Shown: piece after piece, positions 34,207 to 42,664 of the stretch
Layout of the letters: every line of letters begins with the position of its first letter
How positions within the stretch are numbered: the stretch's first letter is position 1
Source: Candidatus Panguiarchaeum symbiosum
GTDB lineage: Archaea > Asgardarchaeota > Njordarchaeia > Njordarchaeales > Panguiarchaeaceae
Direction of reading: 5' to 3'
DNA: 64,000 bases
NCBI GenBank assembly: GCA_024720975.1
Contig: JANJXX010000002.1
Location: 48,763-112,762 of the forward strand
Notes under the pieces: generated by a model
The model's input: only the letters and a program-made list of their open reading frames with translations
What the model was told of the DNA's origin: nothing
Database searches by the model: none
Translations under genes and position numbers: made by a program

Positions 34207-34285
34207 AGCCTTAGCCTCTAAAATAGATAGTGACAAGAATACTCAAACTAGCATTGTATAGCGATAATAAACATGAGTGAATTTT

Positions 34286-35491
34286 ATGGTTGAATATTTA
34301 AACGAAACAACACAGTTTGACGGGATTTACCTGCGAAAAATACGAGAAGGGGGAACATTTTACTGGATACCTGATCCCCAGTACTATGCAAAACCAGGTC
34401 ATTATCTGCCATCTGAACTGCCCGTGTTCTACAATCCCATGATGGAACTCAACAGGGATTTGTCAATCCTAACGCTTGCAACTTATCTAAAGATCACCGA
34501 CAAAGAGCCTGAGGACTTAACGTATGTGGAACTACTCGCTGGTACCGGAATACGAGGATTTAGAGTTTTGAATGAAGTTGGAACCCTTAATGTTATTCTT
34601 AATGACCTAGACATAAACTGTGTAAGACTCATGCATTTTAATGCAAAGTTCTTTCCCACTGATATTCAGAGCCATGCAACTATATTGAACTATGAGGCGA
34701 ATCACTTACTTAGTTCGATTAAGTTATGGAAGAAATCAGTGGATGCTATAGATATAGATCCCTTCGGAACGCCAGCTCCATTTCTAGATTCTGCCGTGAG
34801 GGCTACAAAGAGAAAACTTGGCCTATTGTTATTGACAGCAACAGACACATCTGCTCTAATAGGGAAGTTTCCACAGTCCGCTAGAAGAAAGTATGGAGTT
34901 TATTTAAAGGCTGTGCCATTCTGCAATGAAATTGCTGTCCGCGCGCTTATATATCACGCGCTTAGCGTTGCTACAAAATACAGAATCGGGCTGAGGCCTC
35001 TATTCGGATTCTTCTTTACGAACTTTATAAAGGTTGCGCTTCTTACAGTGCCTGGAAGAAAAGCTTCAGATGTACTCCTCGAGAAGAAGTCTGGATGGTT
35101 AAAAATAGAAGGGACAAAGATAGAGACTTTAGAAAGGCCTCGTGGCACTCTAGATGGAGATCTAATAGGTCCGATATGGCTTGATACAATGTATGATGAG
35201 GAGTTTATAAAAGAGGTCTTAGGAGTTTTAAACAAGGTGCCTATAGGTGCTACGTCAAGAACAAAGCTAGAGACCTGGTTTAAGGCAGAGCTTAAAACTG
35301 CGTCTATACCCTTCTACTATGATATCGAACTAATAGCATCAAATCTCAAAAAGTCTACCCCCAAAATAAGGGAAGTTATTGCAGAACTGCAAAGGTTGGG
35401 TTTTATTGCAGAGAGAACACACTTTAGTCCTAAGGCTGTTAAGACAAATGCTCCACCGGAAATTTTAATTGAAATCATCAAGAGGCTTTAG
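34286..35491 (+). CDS. trm1: tRNA (guanine-26-N2) dimethyltransferase
   Basis: Trm1 methylates G26 of tRNAs. Marks are FYNPMMELNRDLSI, the SAM site YVELLAGTGIRGFR, VILNDLD, the active-site region IDIDPFGTPAPFLDSA and LTATDTSALIG, and a C-terminal winged-helix-like end. About 400 residues, typical. The ATG at 34286 is preferred over the GTG at 34277. The tRNA-Asp in this window has G at position 26. Confidence 0.95.
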   Translation: MVEYLNETTQFDGIYLRKIREGGTFYWIPDPQYYAKPGHYLPSELPVFYNPMMELNRDLSILTLATYLKITDKEPEDLTYVELLAGTGIRGFRVLNEVGTLNVILNDLDINCVRLMHFNAKFFPTDIQSHATILNYEANHLLSSIKLWKKSVDAIDIDPFGTPAPFLDSAVRATKRKLGLLLLTATDTSALIGKFPQSARRKYGVYLKAVPFCNEIAVRALIYHALSVATKYRIGLRPLFGFFFTNFIKVALLTVPGRKASDVLLEKKSGWLKIEGTKIETLERPRGTLDGDLIGPIWLDTMYDEEFIKEVLGVLNKVPIGATSRTKLETWFKAELKTASIPFYYDIELIASNLKKSTPKIREVIAELQRLGFIAERTHFSPKAVKTNAPPEILIEIIKRL

Positions 35492-35559
35492 AGCTCAGTC
35501 TGCCCATCGCCGCTCATGAATTTTCACACAAGGCTGAATTCATCATCGCCGGGTTACTT

Positions 35560-35793
35560 TTATTCTGCCACTTGTATCATTAGAACGTTAGAACCTCGAA
35601 GCAGTATTGTACCCCATTTCCGTAAAACGTCTCCTTTGTCATTTACCTCCTTAGCATCAACTATCATTATGTTCATGACTTCATCAACACTAAGCACCAG
35701 TCCTTCTATGATTGTACCGTCTTTTAGCCATACTTTGATGTGCTTGTTTATAGATTTTCGAAGTATGGCGAGAGGAAGGTTTGAGGATGTCAT
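35560..35793 (-). CDS. Sm-like (Lsm) RNA-binding protein
   Basis: A 77-residue protein with Sm1 motif VWLKDGTIIEGLVLSVDEVMNI and Sm2 motif ILLRGSNVLMI. It should form a heptameric or hexameric ring that binds U-rich RNA. It lies 23 nt after the L12 gene on the same strand, and so is probably in its transcript. Confidence 0.93.
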   Translation of the reverse strand: MTSSNLPLAILRKSINKHIKVWLKDGTIIEGLVLSVDEVMNIMIVDAKEVNDKGDVLRKWGTILLRGSNVLMIQVAE

Positions 35794-35816
35794 TAAAAAG
35801 CACCGATATCCGAGTT

Positions 35817-36155
35817 TTAACCAAATAATGCAGCCAAACCAGCGAGAGATTCTTCTTCCTTCTTCTCCTCTTTCTTCTTCTCTTCAGCAGCGGCAGGGGC
35901 AGGAGCTTGAGGTGCAGCAGTTGGAGCAGGAGTAGCAACCATAGGCGCAGCGACAACTGGTGCTTGTTTGGCTCGTTCTATTATCTCACTGAGATTTACT
36001 CTGCCTATTGCTGTAACAATTGCTTTTATGTAACCTTCTTCAAAGTCCGTCACACCAGCAGCTTTAAGGACATTCTTAATGCCTTCTTCATCTATCCTCT
36101 TTCCAGCATAGTGAAGTAATAATGCCGCGTGTAGATATACCATTCCAGATGTCAT
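35817..36155 (-). CDS. rpl12: Ribosomal protein P1/P2-type L12
   Basis: A 112-residue stalk protein: N-terminal dimerisation domain MVYLHAALLLHYAGKRIDEE, an Ala/Pro-rich hinge, and an acidic/lysine tail ending ESLAGLAALFG, nearly the same as the end of uL10. The first ATG (36155) has AGGAG 6 nt upstream. In most archaea it follows rpl10 directly; here it is paired with an Lsm gene instead. Confidence 0.96.
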   Translation of the reverse strand: MTSGMVYLHAALLLHYAGKRIDEEGIKNVLKAAGVTDFEEGYIKAIVTAIGRVNLSEIIERAKQAPVVAAPMVATPAPTAAPQAPAPAAAEEKKKEEKKEEESLAGLAALFG

Positions 36156-36369
36156 TCTAATCTCCTGATGATAGCGATAGTGATCAGGACATTATATGTT
36201 GATATTTGCCCTAATAAAAACCTCAATAATAAACAAAATTATAATGAACTCCATCCTTTAAAAATAGATGGAGAATGCACATTTGTCGTTTGGCTAGAGA
36301 TTGCGTATTATCCAGGTAACACTCTCGAGTATGCTAAGGTTTTAATGCGTTCCCATTTCCAAATGAAAT

Positions 36370-37383
36370 GTGAATGAAATGCCCGAGGAGAAAATAAAAC
36401 TACTTAGGTGCGAGAGCTTAGAAGAAACTATTCGATACCTAAAATCATCTGATATACGTGATGATTCCAAGCAGTACATTCTCATGTTCATTGATGAGCT
36501 TAAAATAAAGGGTTTCAGTCAGTTTAGGATAATGGCTTATGCTCTTACATTAATAGAGTTCGCAAAGATTGTGAACAAGAGCTTTAATGAGCTTACAGCT
36601 GCAGATTTCAGATACTATGTTAATGTTCTGCTAAACGAAAAACACAACAAACACAGTACTATTAGGGAAAAAATGATGCGCATAAGAGTTTTCATGCGGT
36701 GGCTTTTAGATCTTCCGCCAAGAACGACTCCTGACCCAATGAAATGGTTTTTCACTATAAGCCCTAAAGCTACTAAAGGGAATAAAATTCTAGAAATTCT
36801 AGAGAAAGTAATCGACGACTACGAATATAATGCGCTATTGAATGCGGCTAGGAGGTTGAGAGATAAAGCCCTTTTACAATTCTTATATGAGACGGGATCG
36901 AGAATTCTAGAGGCATTAGAGGTTCGTATCAAGGACGTTAACGTTGAAGAGAACTACGCAATAGTTGGCGGAGGAAAACGATTAGTTCCGATCGTAAACT
37001 CTGAATGGGTTAAAAAGTGGCTTGAAGAACATCCTCAAAGGCATTTACCAGAAGCTTACCTGTTCTGTAGTTTAAGGAACCCTAAGAAACCCCTCAGTTA
37101 TCCTGCTGTAAGAAGGCTTCTAAAGCGGTTAGCTAAAATTGCTCATCTCAAAAAGAGAGTTACCTGCCACATGTTCAGGCATACACGCGCAACACTTCTG
37201 GCGAAATTCGGCGTTTCACCTTATGCAATGAACCAAGTGATGGGTTGGAGCGCCTCAACGAAAATGTGGCAGGTTTATTTACACATAACACAAAAAGATG
37301 CCCTGCGAGAAATTCTCGAAAAATTCAGTAGACGCCATGGCAATTCCGCAGAAAATACGACAAGAACCGACAAATCCACTTAG
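36370..37383 (+). CDS. Tyrosine recombinase (XerA/phage-integrase family)
   Basis: A 337-residue recombinase. The N-terminal SAM-like DNA-binding domain covers about 15-120. The catalytic domain has Arg in YETGSRILEALEV, a beta-hairpin Lys in VGGGKRLVPI, the HxxR box HMFRHTRATLL, Trp in QVMGWSASTKMW and the nucleophile Tyr in QVYLHITQKD. It could be the chromosomal XerA that resolves dimers, or the integrase of an element; it is immediately followed by tRNA-Leu and tRNA-Val genes, common integration targets. No other mobile-element gene is nearby. The start is a GTG at 36370 with an ATG three codons on. Confidence 0.9.
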   Translation: MNEMPEEKIKLLRCESLEETIRYLKSSDIRDDSKQYILMFIDELKIKGFSQFRIMAYALTLIEFAKIVNKSFNELTAADFRYYVNVLLNEKHNKHSTIREKMMRIRVFMRWLLDLPPRTTPDPMKWFFTISPKATKGNKILEILEKVIDDYEYNALLNAARRLRDKALLQFLYETGSRILEALEVRIKDVNVEENYAIVGGGKRLVPIVNSEWVKKWLEEHPQRHLPEAYLFCSLRNPKKPLSYPAVRRLLKRLAKIAHLKKRVTCHMFRHTRATLLAKFGVSPYAMNQVMGWSASTKMWQVYLHITQKDALREILEKFSRRHGNSAENTTRTDKST

Positions 37384-37441
37384 ACACTTTTAAATTTTAA
37401 AAAATCCAGATAACATTAAATAGCATGATACACGAAAGAAA

Positions 37442-37524
37442 GCGGGGGTTCCGGAGTGGTCAAACGGGCGGGACTTAGGATCCCGTGGTGAATGCCTACG
37501 CGGGTTCGAATCCCGCCCCCCGCA
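37442..37524 (+). tRNA. tRNA-Leu (UAG)
   Basis: Acceptor GCGGGGG/CCCCCGC with discriminator A. Anticodon stem CGGGA/TCCCG with loop CTTAGGA, anticodon UAG. A long variable arm (TGGTGAATGCCTAC) fits a class II tRNA. T arm GCGGG-TTCGAAT-CCCGC. No intron and no encoded CCA. Confidence 0.96.
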
Positions 37525-37553
37525 TTATATTATATTAACATTGAGCTAAGTTA

Positions 37554-37626
37554 GGGCCGGTTGCCTAGAGGTTATGGCGTCCCGCTCACAACGGGAAGGT
37601 CGGCGGTTCAAATCCGCCCCGGCCCA
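37554..37626 (+). tRNA. tRNA-Val (CAC)
   Basis: Acceptor GGGCCGG/CCGGCCC with discriminator A. Anticodon stem TCCCG/CGGGA with loop CTCACAA, anticodon CAC. Variable loop of 5 nt; T arm GGCGG-TTCAAAT-CCGCC. No intron, no encoded CCA. It starts 29 nt after tRNA-Leu and may be on the same precursor. Confidence 0.96.
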
Positions 37627-37765
37627 TCCTCGCTTTTGACCCCCCAACTAGTACTCTACTGGGCTTCCGTATTACCTGCAATAGGTTATCGGATATACTT
37701 AGATCTTAGACAAAATTAAAAATAATCCTGGTACTTATAATTCTCGGTTATGGCAACAACCTCAT

Positions 37766-38257
37766 ATGATCGTGAGAAGAATGGTTGACACTGCCGAGCT
37801 AGATAAAAGGCTTCAAGAAATTTATGATGAATTAGATAAAGCTGTTAGAGAAATCGCTGAGAAGATAGGAAATGTCAAGCTTGTGGTAGCCTCTGTTTGT
37901 GGAAATCCTGTGGCCAGTTATTCCGATTCACCTTTAAGTGTAGATGAACTCAACGCAATCTCAAGCTTGTTGGATGGAACTCTTGAGGGACTCCAGACTC
38001 TTTTTACGCAAGTTTTAAGACTAAATTTAAGCTTTGAAAATGATTTCTTATTTCTTGAGAGTCCAGATTCAATACTAGTCCTCCTCAACATAAGTGGTGC
38101 ATCACTATTAGTCCACGCAAGCAAACCCGTCCTACTCGGAACCGTGCGTGCAGTTATCAAAAGCTATCTGCCAAAGATAAAAAGACTTCTTGATGAACTT
38201 CAGAATCTCCAAAACAGACTTCTTGCCGTTGAAGCCCTCAGAAAGAAAGAAGTTTGA
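37766..38257 (+). CDS. Roadblock/LC7-like protein
   Basis: A 163-residue protein. After a helical N-terminal part (ELDKRLQEIYDELDKAVREIAEKIG) come strands and helices in Roadblock order: VKLVVASVCGNPVASYSD, VDELNAISSLLDGTLEGLQTLFTQVL, LSFENDFLFLES, DSILVLLNISGASLLVHAS, and a long C-terminal helix. An ATG at 37781 with GTGAG upstream is an alternative start. It stands alone between tRNA-Val and the convergent Gins51-like gene. Confidence 0.68.
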   Translation: MIVRRMVDTAELDKRLQEIYDELDKAVREIAEKIGNVKLVVASVCGNPVASYSDSPLSVDELNAISSLLDGTLEGLQTLFTQVLRLNLSFENDFLFLESPDSILVLLNISGASLLVHASKPVLLGTVRAVIKSYLPKIKRLLDELQNLQNRLLAVEALRKKEV

Positions 38258-38296
38258 TTAAAGCCGGCGCGCCTCAGCATATAAGGGTAGAAAATT

Positions 38297-38857
38297 TTAA
38301 TTCAGAGGCTTTATTCTAGCATTTCTCTCAACAAGAAGTTCGTAGTTCTTCTGAGGAATGTTGATTATTGCCTTTTCTCTCAAGCCTCTATAATTCACTC
38401 CATCGAGACCCACTAAGTTTTTCAGGCTACTTTGGGTCAAAATTAACTTGCGTTCCATTTTCCTATCCACGCTAACGTTAACTCGGATTTTCTCGAGCGG
38501 ATCTTCCGCAACCTTAACTTCTTCTTCGATATTTTGGAGAGTTCTACTGAGAGTTTCTATCAATACTTCTTCTTCGGGTAGCATATTCCCATAGATCCTA
38601 CGTTGCAGAAGTGCTGATAAAAGTATTTTCAACCTTCTGATTAGCCTTATATCGTTTAATATCCATTGAATAATCTTGTTGCATATTAAGTAAGCCTCCC
38701 TATGAATTTCGTCCGCATCCTCTGATAACTTTGGGGAGCCGCTTATTAGAGACCGCAGTCTAGAGAGTAACTCGAGATTAATAGTTTGGAGTTCACTTTC
38801 CTCTAATTCCTTCATCCAGATTAATTTTAAGTTTGCTAGAAGTTCAAGAAAATTCAT
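38297..38857 (-). CDS. GINS complex subunit (Gins51/Sld5-Psf1-like)
   Basis: A 186-residue protein. The first ~120 residues are a helical A-domain with RRLKILLSALLQRRIYGNMLPEEE. The C-terminal B-domain reads LKNLVGLDGVNYRGL then AIINIPQKNYELLVERNARIKP, the typical 'FVGxDGxxYGP...LPxxNAxxLixxgxa' pattern. GINS joins MCM and Cdc45/GAN in the replicative helicase. Its operon continues upstream with the PAC2, coiled-coil, Pcc1-like and GAN-like genes. Confidence 0.78.
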   Translation of the reverse strand: MNFLELLANLKLIWMKELEESELQTINLELLSRLRSLISGSPKLSEDADEIHREAYLICNKIIQWILNDIRLIRRLKILLSALLQRRIYGNMLPEEEVLIETLSRTLQNIEEEVKVAEDPLEKIRVNVSVDRKMERKLILTQSSLKNLVGLDGVNYRGLREKAIINIPQKNYELLVERNARIKPLN

Positions 38858-38893
38858 TTTAACCTACTTCTGTTTCAAATATCACTCAATGAT

Positions 38894-39700
38894 CTATGTG
38901 ATCCCAAATTCTTCAGTCTCAGGCTTAAAGTGCTCTTCTTTTTTATAACGAGCTTCCTCTTGAGCTTTTAGTTCTATAAGTCTTGCAATCTCAAGCTTTA
39001 TTCGTTCATCGAATATTGTAGTATCAATACCAAGACCAAAGACATCGATGATTCGTCTAGCTAGCTTTAAAGCTGCAATGTTATCTATGTAACCAGTTCG
39101 GGCATACGTGGGAGCTAGTAAACTCACGGCCGGAATTCCTTTCAACTCCGCTAACATCAGAAAGGTAGCTATTCCACCCGACACAACAACTCCGGGGGGT
39201 GACTTCTTTAAGTTCCACATGATTAATTTAGAGTCGAGTAATGACTTGAAGATTGAGTTACTCGTATAGACTGCATCTACACCTTCATGCTCGCCAGGTG
39301 GAAACACCTTTATGTCTATTCCTCCTGCAAGGACGATTATCATCCCGTATTTTTTCACGAAATCTGTTATTTTGTCTGCTATATTCACATGTAGATCGCT
39401 TGGTAGTTGGAAACGCGTGAGCAGAACGCACGCATTATTGCTTATCTTGTAGAGCTCTATTGGATAATTAAAAGTACCAGAATCATTGACTTCGACCATA
39501 GGTGGGAGATTCATTGACCACACAAAACCTACTCGCTGGAGACTACCAGTTTCTAGCGCAGCTTCGCAAAGATACTTAGATACCAAATATCCACAAAGTC
39601 CTAAGCCGTAGAAACCAGTTATCAGGTATTTTATCCCGTTTAATGCATTGTAGTCTTCGATTATTATTTCAATGGTACCGTTTTTGAATGCTGCTCCCAA
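38894..39700 (-). CDS. PAC2-family protein (proteasome assembly chaperone-like)
   Basis: A 268-residue protein with the PAC2 pattern: YLITGFYGLGLCGYLVSKYLCE near the N-terminus, VLLTRFQLPSD, IIVLAGGI, then the glycine-rich GVVVSGGIATFLMLAELKGIPAVSLLAPT and DIDAALKL-like NIAALKLARRIIDVFGLGID. Archaeal PAC2 proteins resemble eukaryotic proteasome chaperones PAC1/PAC2. The charged C-terminal tail is helical. It is followed by the Gins51-like gene (36 nt). Confidence 0.88.
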   Translation of the reverse strand: MGAAFKNGTIEIIIEDYNALNGIKYLITGFYGLGLCGYLVSKYLCEAALETGSLQRVGFVWSMNLPPMVEVNDSGTFNYPIELYKISNNACVLLTRFQLPSDLHVNIADKITDFVKKYGMIIVLAGGIDIKVFPPGEHEGVDAVYTSNSIFKSLLDSKLIMWNLKKSPPGVVVSGGIATFLMLAELKGIPAVSLLAPTYARTGYIDNIAALKLARRIIDVFGLGIDTTIFDERIKLEIARLIELKAQEEARYKKEEHFKPETEEFGIT

Positions 39701-39716
39701 CTAATTTACACCAATT

Positions 39717-40328
39717 TCATGCAAATTCTAGTTCTGATAACGCCTTCAAAAGATCTTTCTCTTTCTTCTTAAGTTCTTCAGATGATACAGGTTTGCTCTC
39801 TTCACCCTCAGGGGAGACTTCTGGTACTCCCGATTCCTCAACTGGTGGTACTTCGCTTACTCCGAGTTTCTCTATGTTCCCTAATTGCTCAAGACGCTCT
39901 AAGTACTTCTCTAGATCAAAATCTTCCGAAGCCTTCTTCTCCGGTGCAACTGGCTCTCTTTGCTCTGTGATGATACCCGTTTCTGCGCGTGTTGTGGTAG
40001 GTGCTGGAGCAAATTCAATAGACTTTTCTTCAATTGTAAGCTCTTCTAGTGTCGGAATTTCAGTTGGAAGTTCAACACGCTTTGTTTCAGCAATTTTGGG
40101 TTGGCTTAAAGCTGGTATACCTGGCATCGCCTGGCGCTCAATTATGGATATTTTGGCCTTTATCGTATCTACATCAGCCTTTAGTGTCTCTACTTTTTTC
40201 TCTATTTTTTCAAGACGATCTTTTTGATTTTTGATTTCTTGTACAATTATCTTAAGGTACTTCTTCACTCTTTCAACGAATTCTTCTAGGGACATCTTCT
40301 TTTTGTCTGGTTTTTTTGACATACCCAT
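39717..40328 (-). CDS. Coiled-coil, low-complexity hypothetical protein
   Basis: A 203-residue, highly charged protein. Residues about 15-65 are a lysine/glutamate-rich coiled coil (VKKYLKIIVQEIKNQKDRLEKI onward split). Residues 70-185 are rich in Pro, Glu, Thr and Ser and probably unstructured; the last 20 residues form a helix. I recognise no family. It lies 16 nt before the PAC2 gene, so it may be a partner of its neighbours. Confidence 0.6.
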   Translation of the reverse strand: MGMSKKPDKKKMSLEEFVERVKKYLKIIVQEIKNQKDRLEKIEKKVETLKADVDTIKAKISIIERQAMPGIPALSQPKIAETKRVELPTEIPTLEELTIEEKSIEFAPAPTTTRAETGIITEQREPVAPEKKASEDFDLEKYLERLEQLGNIEKLGVSEVPPVEESGVPEVSPEGEESKPVSSEELKKKEKDLLKALSELEFA

Positions 40329-40376
40329 GACCCATAAGCAGAATTTTAATAATCACTCAACAAATATAAAATGCAG

Positions 40377-40718
40377 TTAAGTTTGTTTAAAAGCTTCTAA
40401 ATTTGTATTCTCTTGAGTTCGATTCACCTGGCATGTGGAGTCTTCTTTAACAATTTTTAAAGAGCTCAAGACTAATCCCACCGCAACGAGAAAATCATCG
40501 ACTGTACGAAGTAATGTCAAAATCCTGTCGACAGGTCTACGCTTAGTCTTCACTTGCAATGCAACCTCATTACCACGAGCTAGTTGTTTTAGGTATAAGT
40601 CCTCAAACTCAACATTACTTTCCGGCAGTGTGGCTATATTGATCGTATTTGTGTACTCTTCTGTCGATTTTATTCTTACCTCGATCTCTATCTCCTCCAA
40701 GACGTTAGTTGTGTCCAT
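40377..40718 (-). CDS. Pcc1-like protein (KEOPS subunit family)
   Basis: A 113-residue protein. It has the Pcc1 order: strand IEIEVRIKSTEEYTNTI, an NIATLPESN turn ('AL.PDN' in the family), GNEVALQVKTKRRP, and the helix ILTLLRTVDDFLVAVGLVL, equal to the 'LRATLDDLLR.L..A' helix. Pcc1 is the dimerisation subunit of the KEOPS complex that makes t6A in tRNA. The C-terminal 20 residues are polar and may be disordered. It follows the GAN-like gene by 20 nt. Confidence 0.75.
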   Translation of the reverse strand: MDTTNVLEEIEIEVRIKSTEEYTNTINIATLPESNVEFEDLYLKQLARGNEVALQVKTKRRPVDRILTLLRTVDDFLVAVGLVLSSLKIVKEDSTCQVNRTQENTNLEAFKQT

Positions 40719-40738
40719 ACTGTCGATACCTTTTTTAA

Positions 40739-42202
40739 CTATTCCAATAACCTCTCCATAGCCGCTAAGAAGCTTTCTAATTTTTCTTCAGGTAGATATG
40801 CGCCAGCTGCTAATTCATGGCCACCTCCAGAGGCTTCAGGCAAGTTTGAGAGAACCTTCTTAAGTATTTCAACTAAGTTTCCCTGGAATGCATTTGTGCC
40901 CCTAATTGATACCTTTAAAGCATTTTCAACGCTTCTCGATAGAACTATGATAATTTTAGCAGTACTCTTTAATGCATGTGCTAGTATACTTGCCACAGAA
41001 CTCGTAAGTTCTTCGTGAATTTTATCTCTGCCATCATATACCGCGACACTTCCATGCATCTCTACTTGGGACTCCATGTTTAGAAATATTGTAGATAGAA
41101 CTGCTCTGTATCTTTCATAGAGCTGAAACACCTGCTGCACCACATCTTTATTGAGGGGGTTAAGAAGCGCTCCAAAAGCAACTTCTGGTGATCTCATTTT
41201 TCCACACGCATTAATCAGAATTGATAGGTCTCTAGCATATCTACAGAAATGGTTTTGTCCGGCTGAGAATTCGTATACATATCCCCTAAGCATTTCATCT
41301 ATTTCTCTTATCGAGTATTTTCCACAATGCTTTAATACTAGCGCTTCAAGAAGCTTATTTCTCAAAACGTCCCTTTGTTCTGGGGTAAGTTTATCCCAAT
41401 AAACTTTTTCTGGATCATCACCTCGGCGCAATACTCCGGCTTGGATTAAAAAGTCAACTGCACCTTCGTAACTTCCAGATATACCGGGAATATCTAAAAT
41501 GAACATTTCGGCAAGAAGTCTATATAATGGTTTAAACCCCATTCCTATTAGGATATAATCCTCGTAACTATTTATCACACCATATCTTTCGCCATAGTTA
41601 ACGATGAATTTGTTAATTCCTATAAGTGAGCGTTTTGGACCTACGTCCTGCGAATCACCTAGTGCTCCAGTTATGGCATAGAACAGATGAGCCTTATTTC
41701 TATCAAAGAATCCGTAGAAAGTATTAGCTAGCAGGAACGCTATGCCTGCCGAGCTTATCTCTGTGCTACCATCTATCTCACACAGTCTTGGATTAATTAC
41801 TAGAGATCTTGGATCGCTGAATGGATCGCTGAAATCAGAGCTGGACACTATGTGATGGTCTATTATAATGCTGCTTGATATGCTTGCAGTTTTCTTTACG
41901 TATGCTAATGGCGTGTCCGTACCTAAGTCTAGGAATATTACATATCTTGGTTCTACTTCTTGCCAGTAACTCTCAAAGCTTTTGTTTGATATTTGCGGAA
42001 AAAAGTTTAGTATGAATGGCTTGTTCATTTCTATTAGAAGCTTAGCTATGATAACCGCCGATGTTATTCCATCGGTATCAATATGTGAGAACACAAAGAT
42101 AGGGTCGTCTTTTCCCATGGATTCTAGGACACGAACAGCTCTTACCATATAGTTTATAATATTTTCCAACTTGTGCATTTTACAATGCCGAACTAAACCC
42201 AT
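40739..42202 (-). CDS. RecJ-like DHH phosphoesterase (GAN/Cdc45 family)
   Basis: A 487-residue DHH-superfamily protein. Motif I is FSHIDTDGITSAVII, motif II FLDLGTD, motif III IIIDHH, and DSQDVGPKRSL resembles motif IV. The DHHA1 domain closes the protein with ASGGGHELAAGAYLP. In archaea such proteins (GAN or RecJ2) bind GINS and are homologous to eukaryotic Cdc45; a Gins51-like gene is in the same minus-strand run. The catalytic acids are kept, so it is probably an active nuclease. Confidence 0.9.
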   Translation of the reverse strand: MGLVRHCKMHKLENIINYMVRAVRVLESMGKDDPIFVFSHIDTDGITSAVIIAKLLIEMNKPFILNFFPQISNKSFESYWQEVEPRYVIFLDLGTDTPLAYVKKTASISSSIIIDHHIVSSSDFSDPFSDPRSLVINPRLCEIDGSTEISSAGIAFLLANTFYGFFDRNKAHLFYAITGALGDSQDVGPKRSLIGINKFIVNYGERYGVINSYEDYILIGMGFKPLYRLLAEMFILDIPGISGSYEGAVDFLIQAGVLRRGDDPEKVYWDKLTPEQRDVLRNKLLEALVLKHCGKYSIREIDEMLRGYVYEFSAGQNHFCRYARDLSILINACGKMRSPEVAFGALLNPLNKDVVQQVFQLYERYRAVLSTIFLNMESQVEMHGSVAVYDGRDKIHEELTSSVASILAHALKSTAKIIIVLSRSVENALKVSIRGTNAFQGNLVEILKKVLSNLPEASGGGHELAAGAYLPEEKLESFLAAMERLLE

Positions 42203-42304
42203 GTATCCAGTTACTAATTTAACGAGAATATTTATTTCTCATTTTTACTGAGATTTTAGAAAGCACAACAACAGTAGTCTGCTGTGCTAATTGGTGATAA
42301 GATC

Positions 42305-42643
42305 TTGAAAAAGAAAAAGGCAGAGGAAAAAATTACGACACTAGAAGAAGGAGATCTTGTGGGTCTCGTACTACGCATGATGGGTGGGGATTGGATAGAG
42401 GTATTCTGCGATGACGAAGTTGTTAGAAAAGTTAGGATACCAAAATCAAAGAGATCTATTCGCATTAAGCCTAATGATTTGATAGTAATTCGTCCATGGT
42501 ATGGAATTGACGAGACACGGGGAGATATGATTACAAAACTAACTCCGAGAGACTTAAAGCATTTATTGAAGACAGAGAGAGGAGAAAACATAAAGAAGAT
42601 ACTCACCGAGGAGCAAAAGGAATTTTATGGAATTGAGGAATAA
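42305..42643 (+). CDS. eif1A: Translation initiation factor aIF1A
   Basis: An S1/OB-fold initiation factor of about 112 residues. Marks are LVLRMMGGDWIEVFCDDEVVRKVRIP split at EV, SIRIKPNDLIVIRPW, and a C-terminal acidic tail. The N-terminus is lysine-rich as usual. The TTG at 42305 is chosen because GGTGAT lies 6 nt before it; the GTG at 42284 would add seven residues and has no ribosome site. Orc1/Cdc6 follows after 21 nt. Confidence 0.9.
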   Translation: MKKKKAEEKITTLEEGDLVGLVLRMMGGDWIEVFCDDEVVRKVRIPKSKRSIRIKPNDLIVIRPWYGIDETRGDMITKLTPRDLKHLLKTERGENIKKILTEEQKEFYGIEE

Positions 42644-42664
42644 TCACCTACTAAGTGAAAATCC

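Noticed and set aside
39688..40227. 179-residue plus-strand open frame
   Set aside because: Antisense to the charged coiled-coil gene; Ser/Phe-rich composition is what an antisense of Glu/Lys-rich sequence gives.
42203..42304. Replication origin next to Orc1/Cdc6
   Set aside because: The flanking spacers are short and I see no inverted origin-recognition boxes; a skew and motif scan would be needed.
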